Of a stretch of DNA of 64,000 nt, positions 1 to 9,566 are shown piece by piece. How positions within the stretch are numbered: position 1 is the first letter of the stretch; every line of letters begins with the position of its first letter. The notes beneath the pieces were generated by a model. It searched no databases, was not told the DNA's origin, and saw only the letters and a program-made list of their open reading frames with translations. Source of the stretch: Ditylenchus dipsaci (taxonomy: Eukaryota; Nematoda; Chromadorea; Rhabditida; Anguinidae); NCBI GenBank assembly GCA_004194705.1, contig SADC01001306.1, positions 124,001 to 188,000 of the forward strand, read 5' to 3'. Position numbers and translations under genes: made by a program.

Positions 1-640
1 CCGCTCAATCAAATTTTCGCAAGGTTTACCTCCCCTTTAATAAACCCCAAAAAACCAACTTTCAGGGGCTTCTGGCCATTCCGGGGTGGGATTCTGATCG
101 ATCCAAGTTATTTCCTGACTAAAAAATTCGAATTCTTGCAAAATATGGCAAAATTTGGTTGGTCTTGGACAGAAAAATAAATCAGCTGCAGAAAAAAGGT
201 GAATCAGCTGCAAAAAGACGTAAATCAGCAGCAAAAAATAGGTTTGCCCTTTTGAGATGAGTGCGGGCGGTTTTGCGGTGCGGTTTTTCAAAAATTTACG
301 GTGCGGTTTTAACCGCGGTTTAACCGCACTGCACTCCAACACTAGTTAGGAGACACGTTTAGTCTAATCCCTGAAGATAGGTGGCATCTCTCTTAGTAGA
401 TCGGATAAATACTTGGTGTGACAAGAAATTACCCGATTTTAGGAGGGACACGCACAATTCACTCCTAGGACAATTCACCCCAGGCCGATTCACCCCTAGG
501 CCAATTCACCCCAGCTATAATTCATCCTTATTAATGTAAATACAAATGTTCGCAAATTAAAAAAAAACACGTCAGAAGTTCAAAAGGCATTATCTTTGAG
601 TTCTGGAGCAGAATTTCTGGTCTATAAAAAATGGAGTTTC
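1..640. other. Intergenic repeat-derived DNA
   Basis: No convincing gene. Bases 1-80 are the inverted counterpart of about 28076-28145 (shared motif GGTTTATTAAAGG on one strand), so this is the edge of a dispersed repeat. Bases 280-335 contain an imperfect AACCGCGGTT palindrome. The open frame at 37-342 on the minus strand is low-complexity and is not a credible protein. Confidence 0.5.
455..530. repeat. Short tandem array, unit like AATTCACCCCTAGGCC
   Basis: Four to five degenerate copies of a word of about 17 bases. A related word (AATTCGCCTCCGGGAC) forms the array at 51545-51635. Word arrays of this kind recur throughout the window as ends or bodies of foldback elements. Confidence 0.6.
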
Positions 641-853
641 GAGCACCAACACCTCCCCCCTCCCCCAGCCCGCCTCAAAAGAACCCTTTCGACCATTTTT
701 TAAGGGATTTAGGGCTGTGTTGGGGTGAAAGGGACTAAAAAGAATCTAATTTGATGCAAAAAGAAAGATGTTGAACACAGTTTTGAATACGGGGGTCTAC
801 CGTGCATGTTTTATGCTTCCACGGTCGTTTTCAAGTGATTTGTGTCTCAGGTA

Positions 854-1163
854 CAGTCCACTCTCTACATGACATAACTCAAGGGACCGGCCGAAATGTT
901 ATGTTATATAGCGGTTATGTTATATAGAGTTCTATGTTAAGTAGAGTTCTTTTTTATAAAACACTTCAAAAATTATGTTACAGTCGACGCTCTCTATGAC
1001 GACGCTCTTTATAACGACTCGCTCTTTATAACGATGCGGAAAAAAGAACTATTTGGTCCTGAGCTAAGTCACTCAAGTCAAAACCACGCTCTTTATAACG
1101 ACGCTCTCTATAACGACTCGGTTTAGCCGGTCCCTTGAGAGTCGTTATAGAGAGCTCCGACTG
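854..1163. mobile_element. Pogo-like TA-flanked MITE(s), composite
   Basis: Starts with CAGTCCACTCTC after TA and ends with GCTCCGACTG before TA. A second CAGTCGACGCTC end at 981, also preceded by TA, suggests two nested copies. The body is made of words such as CTCTTTATAACGACG in both orientations. CAGTC-type inverted ends with TA duplications are typical of pogo/Tc1-related non-autonomous elements; the family call is inference. Confidence 0.6.
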
Positions 1164-1204
1164 TATATAGAGTTTCTAACAAAATAGCTTTATTGACCAA
1201 CAAT

Positions 1205-1290
1205 CACAGGGTCCACCCCGAAACACCCCGCCGAAACACCCCCGGCCGAAACACCCCGCCGAAATACCCCCGCCAAAAAACCCCGGCCGA
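1205..1290. repeat. C-rich tandem array CCGAAACACCCCG
   Basis: Five to six copies of a word of about 15 bases. The word GAAACA recurs with a different context at 52100-52260. No coding potential. Confidence 0.65.
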
Positions 1291-1669
1291 AACACTAAGA
1301 AACACAATAAGAAACACACAAACACAAAGAACTGAATCGATAGACAGTCAGCGTACAAGTGGATTCTACTAGTGGACCACTTCAAAAGCTTCAGCATGAA
1401 AGCGATCTCCTTCTCAACCGACTGGTCAAACCAAAACCAAGAGAATCGGTTAGGGTTTACTCTATTTGTGTGCTGTATAGCTTTTGAATTTTTTTAATGG
1501 TTCAGACTGCTCGAAAGCCGTTGCACAAGCTTGGCAGAGTTACATCGCTGCCAAAGATTGGCCAAATCGTCTCTCTTTCTCAAGTTGGAAACGTCCCGTT
1601 GCCTCACGATGAATTTCAAGATGTTATGAACCGAGTCCGCAACAACTGGAGCCACTTTCAGGTCGGCGG

Positions 1670-2420
1670 ATATATTAAGGATCAAGAGTTACCCGTGATC
1701 CTACTCGTCCACCTGAAACCGGATCGATAGATCGAGAGTAACTCTTGATCTATGATCCTACTCGTCCGGTCTGAAACTGGATCAATAGATCAAGAGTAAC
1801 TCTTGATCTATCGATCCGGTTTCAGATGGGCGTGTAACTCGTGATCCGCACTGTCTTCGGGTTTTCCTCTCATATTTGGCCAGAGTAATTCGTGATTCAC
1901 ACTCTTTTTTTGGGTTTCAGACTGGGTCAGGGCTGGATCAGACCGGATCAGGCCTGTTCAGGGCTGTATCAGACTGGATCAGCCCGATCAGAGCTAGATC
2001 AGACCGGATCAGGGCTGGATCAGACTGGATCAGGGCTGGATCAGACCGCATCAGACCGGTTCAGGGCTAACTTAAACTTGATTAAAAATAAGAGGTAGTG
2101 TGAGGTAGGTGATCACAAGTTATTCTGGCGAAAACAAGGATAAAACCGAGAAAAAGTCTGGATCACAGTTACTCTGCACAAAAGTATGATGAAACTCAGA
2201 AAAGTAGTCTGGATCATGACCTACTCTGGTAAAAATTAGGAAACAAAGCCAAAGATTTAGTGGATCACGAGTTACTCGACATGTCTTAAATGTCTATTGA
2301 TCGTGTTTCACAAGTGTTACTCGTGAAACACGACAAAAGATCAAGAGTTACTCTTGATCCTACTCGTCAATCTGAAAGCTGATCAATAGATCACGAGTAA
2401 CTCTTGATCCTTACTCTATC
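1670..2420. repeat. Inverted-word arrays around GATCAAGAGTTACTC
   Basis: Copies of the self-complementary-looking word GATCAAGAGTTACTCTTGATC occur at about 1678-1830 and 2338-2410. They flank a second array at 1935-2065 made of GGATCAGACCGGATCAG-like units. The arrangement is that of a foldback element with arrays at each end; its exact ends are not resolved. Confidence 0.6.
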
Positions 2421-2595
2421 CGTCGACCTGAAAGTGGCTCCTGGGCATCAATTCTTCTCTGAAACATACTCATTCCCGGAAACAAGTGACTCTATCAGAA
2501 GATCTTCTTTTTGCTGGGACTTTGAGCTGCAAACAAAGGTGTGCCATGAAGACAGAGCTAATCAAGGTTTCATTACATAGATATTTATGTTTCAG

Positions 2596-3120
2596 GCAAC
2601 CACATTCGAAAGCTTTTAACAGGTGATGGGGCTATGAAAATATCTGCTGTACTTCCTGATACTACATCAAGGGTCATGTTTGAAAAAATCTTCTCCGTGA
2701 TGGGCAAAATTCAAGCGTACTCAAAAGCATCGTTTTTGGATATTGAAGAAATTGATGAGTTCAAAAACTTAGTGATTAAATTTTTCTCTTGTTTCAAATT
2801 AAGCTTAGGTTTCTCGTTTGAATTTATGTTTTGTGATTTTGACAATTCAGGCGAGTCTGCCATTCCTTTCGATAACTCCCGAATTTCATCTGCTTTGCGT
2901 GCATGTTAGAAATTTTATGGATGATCATGCTTTTTGGGGTCTTATATCCGAACAATCTATTGAAGCCCTGCATGCTAGGATCAATAAAGATGAGCGAAGA
3001 TTAGCCAGCATGAGGGGTAGAAGAAATATTTTGCGCAAAATTATTGAATGTTCGTTCGTGAGGAATGTTTTATTTGACATGGAAATTACTTTTGAAGGTG
3101 TTGAAAACTTTTTGGAATAA
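2596..3120 (+). CDS. Transposon-related two-exon ORF, C-terminal part
   Basis: Exon 1 is 2596-2771 and exon 2 is 2851-3120, joined in phase across an 80-base GT-AG intron (acceptor ACAATTCAG). The join gives an uninterrupted protein of about 148 residues from acceptor to stop. Exon 1 begins with a GNH motif. Exon 2 has a stretch reading ITPEFH, a tract near FMDDHAFWG and the segment SEQSIEALHARIN. This order (PKFH, then an acidic/aromatic tract, then GEQGAESIHA-like) matches the C-terminal region of transposon-associated proteins widespread in cnidarians and nematodes; I recall that family only in outline. No 5' exons were identified, so it is probably a fragment. Function unknown. Confidence 0.45.
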
Positions 3121-3429
3121 AGTACTTATATACAAAAGTGTTAAGGAGCCAAAAGCTTATTATCTCAATTCCCAGGGCTTAGAAGATTTAGAAAAAGAAA
3201 AATATCACTTGAAAATTCTTGGCGTTTTGCTTGTCTTTAACTGAACACAAATTTGGTTTTCGAAACCCCGTGATGGGCTATCGGTTGGTGTTTTCAAATT
3301 AAATTTATCTACTTACCTGACAGAGTGGCTACTTGTTTAAGCAGCGGATCCACTTTTTTGGAAAAAATTTTCTACTAAATTTTTACCGAATTTCGATATA
3401 TTTCTGATGCTTTTTCATGAAACAGACAA

Positions 3430-3720
3430 TAAAAAGAGGCGTAATCATTTCGCCAATAAAACTTCCGCCAATGAGATCTTTTCGCCAATAAAATCTTTTC
3501 GCTAATGATATTTTTCGCCAATAGCTTCTTTTCTGAAGTTCTCTTATTCCTTTTGCGGTCAATTACCACAAATTTGTAGCTCCTCTCACTGGCTACAAAA
3601 TGAGTGGTTATTTGTTGGTCAAAGGAATAAGAAAACTTGAGAAAACAAGCTATTGGCGATAAAAAGCCATTGGCGGAAAGATGCCATTGGCGAAAGTTTC
3701 ATTGGCGAAACGATCAAGCC
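3430..3720. repeat. Foldback element with TTCGCCAAT / ATTGGCGAAA words
   Basis: The left half (3450-3525) holds TTTCGCCAATAAAA words and the right half (3650-3710) their reverse complements (CATTGGCGAAAG). The spacer of about 120 bases contains a short hairpin around CTACAAAATGAGTGG. That spacer hairpin resembles the tip of the MITE at 27599-27834. Confidence 0.6.
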
Positions 3721-3954
3721 CCAATAAAAAACGTGCAGAAGAAATCAGGAAAAAATTGGCTGTCAAAAGCGAGCAAATTCTGCAGAAAAAGTAAATAAAT
3801 CATAAATGAATAATTAAACACCAAAAATTGCATTAGAAATGCTGTTATTACAGTATATCACAGTAGCGCCGAAAATTCGGATATTTGGCAAAAAAATCAA
3901 AAACACAACGCCAATGTGTAGTTGACATTATATAAGGTTTTGACACGATGGGGT

Positions 3955-4110
3955 ACGTATCTTTTCCCGAAAAGTTCATTTCACCGAAAGCTCATTTCCC
4001 CGAAAAGTACGTTTCCCCGAAAGGTTCATTTCCCCGAAAAGTATCATTTCCCAAAAAGTTCATTTCCCGAAAAGTTCATTTCCCGAGAAGTTTGTTTCCC
4101 TGAAAATATT
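3955..4110 (+). repeat. Tandem array CATTTCCCCGAAAAGTT
   Basis: Nine or so copies of a word of about 17 bases with single-base variation. No inverted partner was found nearby, so it may be one end of a broken element. Confidence 0.7.
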
Positions 4111-4139
4111 CATTATTTGAATAAAGTTGTGTTATAAAC

Positions 4140-4860
4140 AGAATTTTGTTAAAGGAATAATTATTCGTTCGAATAATTATTCGTTTAATTATCGATTTGA
4201 TGTTTCGTCTTGTCTGTTACTTCTGCTTGTTCGTCCGCTTTTCAGATGCTGCTTTTTATGACAAGTTTTTGGAGTTGTTTTAGCTATGGCTAGGATGGTG
4301 CAAAGAGTGTTAGAAGAGGTAGATAATGGCTATGGTATTTACAGCAATGAGAGTGATGAAGAACAGCAGGAGGAAGCGGTGGTGCAGGCCAACAATCGGT
4401 AAAATATCAATTCGCGACACTTTTGTTTCTTTTGTTCACTTTTTTTGTTCACTTTTGTTCACTCTTGTTTCGCGACAATCGGTTCTCCGCACTATCGATT
4501 CGCGACACTCTTTTATTTTGGGAATAGAATTTACATCCCGATCCAAGTATCCCGATTTTTGTCACACTTCTAACTTGATACCTGAGGTGCTTACCCTCGT
4601 TCTAAGTGAATCATTTGTAAGTACCCAGTTTGCATATAAGACGATTTTTTGTAGTCCATCTGACCATGTTGCACATCTTGTCTGCTGTACTGCTGGTGTT
4701 ATGTTCATATTTCATATTAATATGTTCGGAACATATCACAGTGACAGTCAAGGGCGGAACGTCAAACCACAAACTTTTCGACAACAAATACATTCATAAC
4801 AACAACCTTCTACCAATAACATAATCGACAACAACTGAAGACAAACAAGCAAAATAAGGA
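4140..4860. other. Unassigned intergenic stretch
   Basis: A 38-codon acidic ORF starts at 4286 and reaches a GTAAAA donor-like site near 4399, but no partner exon is seen. Bases 4430-4510 carry scattered TTCGCGACA words. Bases 4660-4800 hold an imperfect inverted repeat around TATGTTCGGAACATA. Nothing else is supportable. Confidence 0.4.
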
Positions 4861-7029
4861 TCAATTTAATGTCGCATATTGAAACTCATTATTCTGCTCA
4901 TGCTCAGTCATGTCCAAGGCCACTTCGCAGCTTTCGCGAACGACAGTTTCATTATCGAGAGCATATTCTTTCAGCAACTCTTGGCACTCATCGGTTGCAA
5001 TGGCTCCCAAGGCTTCGGCACACTTGAAAGTATAGATCATTCAACCTTTATTGAGTTCGGACTAGTAACTAACCTCGTGGCGGACCATAGAGCTCTCCGT
5101 TGGTTTCTTCAGGCGATCACTCAATTCGGCAACAGCAAGAGGACTGTAAATTAAAGGATTCAGACGTGACTATTTAAGCATAGACTTACGATTGAATCTG
5201 ACCCAGAACATAAGCGATTTCATGGCGGAACAAAGCACTTTGTTCGCAATAAAGACCTAAACGGACAGCCATGACTTACATATTGAGTTACATAGCAGAA
5301 AAAAAGTAACCCTCGCAACAAAAACCAACTAACCTTTAGCCAGTGCTTTGACTGCTTGGTCCTTCATAGATTTATTTGAGCACAGATTTCTCAGTGTAAA
5401 CATTGCCTAAAATAGAGATGTGTGTTGAAAGAAAGTAACTCAAACCAGTGTTGTGAGTGTCACCGGTGCGGCTCCGGCACCGGTCGCTCACGGCACCGCA
5501 CCGGTGCCGTGAGCTGGTGCCGGTGCCGAAATTTTTGAGAGTCGGTGCCGTGAGCCGGTGCCGGAATTTTCAAAGTCTGTGCCGTGAGCTGGTGCCGGAT
5601 TTTCTAAGGTCGGTGTAGTAAATCGGTGCCGGTGCCGAAATTCTGAAAAAGGGAAATTACATCGGCGCGGCACCGGCACCAGGCAGCTCACGGCACCGCA
5701 CCGGTGCCGTGAGCTGGTGCCGGTGCCGAAAAATTACCAGTTGGTGTGGTGAGCTGGTGCCGGTGCCGAAAATTTTTCGGTCGATGCCATGAGCTGGTGC
5801 CGGTGCCTGAATTTTCACAATCGGTACGTGAACCGGTGCCGGTGCCGAAATTTTTGAGGTCGGTGCCGTGAGCTGGTGCCGGTGCCGCGATTCTAAGATT
5901 TACAACACTGCTCAAAACTTACACGATAGCGTTCCCATAAATCTTTGGACTCGTCCACCAAAAGGGCTCCCAAGCTATTGACGTCATCATCATTGACCGC
6001 AGGAGCAGGATCTAGATTTCGGAGCATTTTTTTGGCAATATTTGTTGCAAGAATAAAAGTGATTAATGATTAAAATGATGGCCTTAATCACCACAAAAAA
6101 GTGTTTTAATTTACATTCTTAAAATAGTGTTAAAAACGACAGGGGGCCAAGGAAAATCGGTCCAAAATCAACAAGGGGACCAAGGCAAAAATGGCAACCT
6201 ATTCTAGTATAGCTGCTTTTCATTATGGTCAAGCCGAGAATAGAAAGAAATCGCCTGAAAACTGACCGACAGAATTATAGATGCTCCCTCTTTGCAATTC
6301 TTGCGAACGCCCATTCTGAAGCCATTTGATTCTCTTAAGCGCCAACATGCAGGTCTCCGCAACTTCTGGTGAAGCATCCTCAGAATACTTCGAAAGAACT
6401 TCGATTACAGTTGGACTTCCGATCGCTCCAAGAGCCTCTGCAGCCTGCAAGAAGAGCAATAAAAACCCACGAAAACAGATAAAATCTATCGCAAAAGTGT
6501 GATTTACGTGTGACTTGGTATATATAAAAAATGCTTTTAACCTCGTGTCGGACCATCGGCTCTAAAAAGATCGTTGCAAAATAGTCACAATAAAATAAAA
6601 ATACCCTGATTGAAATCTTCCAATACACGGATAAGACAATGAATAGCGCTGAAAACTCAGGTAGAGTAAATGTCTTTCAACACAAGTACTGACCTTGGAT
6701 TCTGCATCTGACCCAAGCAATAAGCCAATTCATGCTTCTAAGATAGCATAATCAATAAAGAAAGTCTGTTTCACAACAATTCAACCATTGAATAACCCTT
6801 ACCAACAAAGCCGAAGGATCGTCAAAACACTGTGATATCCAGTTCACGGCGCGGTCACTCTTGATATTTCTCAAAATAAATAAGGCACGAAATCTTGTAG
6901 CCAACGGATTACTAAGTAATAGATAATTGGGTTTAAAGGCAGACTGAAAACTATGGATAAAAACCTCTTATCCAGCAGTGCACTGCCCGCAGCATCGGTC
7001 GATTCAGCGTCTGGAGAATTCATTTGCAT
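4861..7029 (-). CDS. DOHH: Deoxyhypusine hydroxylase, complete, 11 exons
   Basis: Deoxyhypusine hydroxylase is the di-iron HEAT-repeat enzyme that finishes hypusine synthesis on eIF5A, in the cytosol. Exons (minus strand, 5' to 3'): 7029-6965, 6911-6803, 6737-6694, 6648-6605, 6561-6542, 6444-6267, 6011-5923, 5406-5334, 5256-5190, 5143-5074, 5022-4861. They total 921 nt, or 306 residues plus TGA; the human enzyme is about 302. All junctions are GT-AG and stay in frame. All four iron-binding His-Glu pairs are present at residues 60/61 (LLKHELAY), 93/94 (MVRHEAAE), 219/220 (LFRHEIAY) and 252/253 (MVRHECAE). Spacing within each pair is 33, as in the family, and the two halves are separated by a linker starting SVDPAP. 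Most introns are 43-97 bases; intron 6 is 255 and intron 7 (516) carries a GC-rich array. An acceptor (TTTTAG) lies 9 bases before the ATG. No frame breaks. Confidence 0.96.
5465..5895. repeat. GC-rich array in DOHH intron 7, word GTGAGCTGGTGCCGGTGCCG
   Basis: Roughly fourteen degenerate copies of a unit of about 30-35 bases rich in CGGTGCCG, flanked by short inverted pieces (CGGTGCGGCTCC and CGGCGCGGCACC). It is much richer in GC than the surrounding AT-rich intron and looks like an inserted foldback array. Splice sites on both sides are intact. Confidence 0.7.
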
Positions 7030-7278
7030 CGATATGTTCTAAAATAAAGAGCGCTTGTATCAGAAATATTCACTTTCAAATAAAATTCGAGTGAAATGCA
7101 CACAATCTGCGTCAGCAATTTCGAGGTGAGCAATATTTGAAAGAATAATCCATGTATCTAATAACTTGTAATTCCTAAGGATTGGCAATAAAGACCATTG
7201 TGAAGAAAGTGCCAATTTAAAAATATCGCAATTTTCAACACTCCTAACTACTAATAAATTTTGGTTTTTACTTCACCT

Positions 7279-7641
7279 CTAACAGAGCATCGCGTTCGGG
7301 TTCCTGATTTTCACACATATGCAATGCTTATCTTCATGTTCTCTTTGAGATTTCTTCTTCCTGCGATATATGAAATAGGCCACTACGGCGCACATAAGAA
7401 TTGCAATGACGATCACGGAAAGAACAATTGCACCGATTGAAAGAGGAGCCAAAGGAGGCAACGACTAAATTTTAAGGGCATTAACTCAAAATTTTCATAA
7501 ATTACAAGGTCACACTTTTCCTGCCGGTCGAGTTTGATTGCCCGAAGCATGTCGGTCATGTGGTCCGTGATGAGAAGGTTCCTCAATATAATCTTCATCG
7601 CAAAAATGCCATTCCTCCTTCAACCTAGATTTAGCCGCCAT
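7279..7641 (-). CDS. Small single-pass membrane protein, two exons
   Basis: Exons 7641-7516 and 7464-7279, joined in phase over a 51-base intron (GTGTGA donor, ATTTAG acceptor), give 103 residues. Residues 1-42 are hydrophilic with clustered His and acidic residues. Residues about 50-73 form one strong hydrophobic helix, followed at once by RRKKK and a polar tail with three Cys, which suggests a cytoplasmic C-terminus (positive-inside rule). The ATG directly follows a TTATAG acceptor, as for spliced-leader sites. The same-strand DOHH starts 250 bases downstream, so a polycistronic arrangement is possible. I do not recognise the family. The weak donor leaves the join somewhat uncertain. Confidence 0.5.
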
Positions 7642-7789
7642 CTATAACTAAGCACCTGTAACTAAAAAATTCGTGTGGTACCAATTATTTTTCGCAAAAC
7701 TTTTTTCGTCACATTCAACAGTTTTCCATACTTTACTTTCCGGCATGAGAAATTGGCGGAGCAAATTCGGTATACCACGGTTTGCGTGA

Positions 7790-8022
7790 GGACAAATTTT
7801 GGGTTCTCAACCTCATGAGGATGAGAACAACCGTGACCTCATGCAATGTGAGGTTGCGTGAGAATTTCAAAAAGCTGTCCTCAACCTCATGAGGATGAGG
7901 ACAACCGTGACCTCATGCAATGTGAGGTTGCGTGAGAATTTCAAAAACGACTCCTCACGTGAGGTGAGCTCACGTGAGCTCACGTCCTCATGAGGTGTCC
8001 TCATGAGGCGGTACGTGACAAA
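7790..8022. repeat. hAT left subterminal palindromic repeats
   Basis: Two direct copies of about 90 bases, each containing CTCAACCTCATGAGGATGAG and GTGAGGTTGCGTGAGAATTT. They end in a cluster of CACGTGAG/CTCATGAGG palindromes. The right end (12060-12255) has the same words. In hAT elements such subterminal words bind the transposase; that role here is inference. Confidence 0.7.
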
Positions 8023-8169
8023 ATCCCCCCGCGCCGAAATCCCCCGGGCCCAAAATCCCCCGCCCAAAATCCCCCGCCCATAATCCCCCGCCCATAATCC
8101 CCCCGCCCATAATCCCCCGCCCATAATCAACCCGCCAAAAATCCCCCCGCACCAAAAATCCAAAGTAAA

Positions 8170-8530
8170 GACTGTTACTAATATAACCAAATTTTATAAC
8201 AACAATTGAGAGATTAACGGAGAATGAAAAGCAACTGATTACTGATCCATGATGAAGTTTCTAGCCAGCCCTCTGAGATATTCAATGAGATTTCTTCTTT
8301 CAAACAGCAGAACTAGGCTCAAGATTCTTTTGTCTGCATCCAGATAGATCTTTCTCTTCCCCAGCCCCAAGCCCCTGCGCCCCGAAGGGTTAGAGATGCG
8401 AGCACTCACTTACCTTAGACATGATTCCGAGAACTACTCTTGACCATAAAATGCATATAGAGTCTTTTTTGCCACGGCGCAGTTGAAAAACATGGTAGGA
8501 CATCCGAAATAGTCCAAAATTCACTTTTTT
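8170..8530. other. Repeat-derived filler inside the hAT insert
   Basis: Bases 8340-8500 are one arm of the hairpin-cored MITE family seen whole at 16560-16870 and 47175-47500 (shared GCACTCACTTACCTTAGACAT). No gene. Bases 8530-8810 belong to a second dispersed repeat, shared with 640-720 and 47733-47900 (CCTTCCCCTCCAATACAGCC). Confidence 0.55.
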
Positions 8531-8861
8531 ATAATTTTGCCGTGAAGGTGACCCCTTTTATTCCCTTCCCCTCCAATACAGCCCTAAATCCCTTAAAAAA
8601 TGTTTTGGCGGGAATTCAAAAAAAATTTTTTTTTAATTTTCTTAAATTTTTCACCTTGGGTGACCAAGGCAAATCGAAATTTTTTTTTTCGATTTTTTGG
8701 AAACCAAAGTGTTTCCGTGCCTATTCAGAGCACGAGAATCAAAATGAGACGGGTCCTTTCCCCTTCAGGAAAAGTAAATTTTTCGCTAGCTGGGGGCATT
8801 CTATAGTGTTACCATTAATTAGTTGGAATTATTTGGTTGAAACTTTATTGACCTGTGTGAA

Positions 8862-9230
8862 TGGAGCTGGAGTGATGCTAAATGTCCCGTCCATATACAC
8901 ATTGACCATTTCTGCTGCCCATTGCAAGTTCTGCTGGCGACCAAAGATTATGATCCTGGAAATAAATAATAAACATTCAGCTAACAAACATTAAATGATT
9001 TAAAGACCTGTCAGGATCAGCGAAATGTTCTCCAGAGTCGGCAAGCACAAAGAGTTCTCCACCTTGTCCGTAGTAGCGATGGTCTTGTGGGATCCTGATT
9101 TCTTCGACTGCATTTGCTTGTAGCACTTGAATTCCGTTTCGACTTCGGACTCTTCCTGCCATCTTGCGGACTGCACTCTTGCTTAGACCTGACGACACAC
9201 TTTCCGGAAGACGTTGAAGAGCGTTGGTGA
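8862..9230 (-). pseudogene. Mutator-like (MULE) transposase fragment
   Basis: An exon ending at 9010 (…FADPDR) and an exon 8955-8862 join in phase over a 54-base intron with acceptor TTCCAG. Together they encode the start of a MULE catalytic domain: RIIIFG, then LQWAAE and VYMDGTFSITPAPF, where DGTF carries the first catalytic Asp. The preceding residues are a plausible linker with KSAVRKMAGR. Reading stops upstream near 9260 and the domain is cut off at 8860, so only about a fifth of a transposase remains. Confidence 0.7.
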
Positions 9231-9566
9231 ATATTTGGATCGGTTTATGAACAAAAATATTAAGACCGCAACACCATATGCAAACATACCTCTTGTGTGT
9301 CCACAGCTCTTCGTTTTACGCTTGATTTAGGGGGGGGGGAATATGGGCCCGGGGGATTTTGGTGCGGGGGGATTTTGGGCGGGGGGATTTTGGGCGGGGG
9401 ATTTTGGCGGGGGATTTTGGGCCCGGGGGATTTTGGCGCGGGGGATTTTGGGCGTGGCCGTCATGAGGTATAGCGTTTGTCAACAGTTGATGATCAACTA
9501 GTAAACGTTGTGGCGCAGTGTTTCATAAATAAATCATATGTTGTTACGAGCCTTTATTCAAACATT

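Larger units (their letters stand above)
8025..9460. mobile_element. Insertion with GC-rich word arrays as inverted ends
   Basis: The left array (8025-8165) is made of AAAATCCCCCGCCC words and the right array (9335-9455) of the reverse complement, GGGGGATTTTGGGCGG. They bracket AT-rich DNA containing the Mutator-like transposase fragment at 8862-9230. No target duplication could be fixed because the ends vary. It is a separate element nested in the hAT transposon. Confidence 0.55.

Noticed and set aside
1497..1730. Plus-strand 77-codon frame
   Set aside because: It runs into the GATCAAGAGTTACTC array and has no homology or splice partners.
4286..4399. Short acidic ORF as first exon of a gene
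   Set aside because: Only 38 codons, with a plausible donor but no partner exon found.
5488..5915. Minus-strand frames in DOHH intron 7
   Set aside because: Translations of the CGGTGCCG array inside an intron bounded by valid splice sites.
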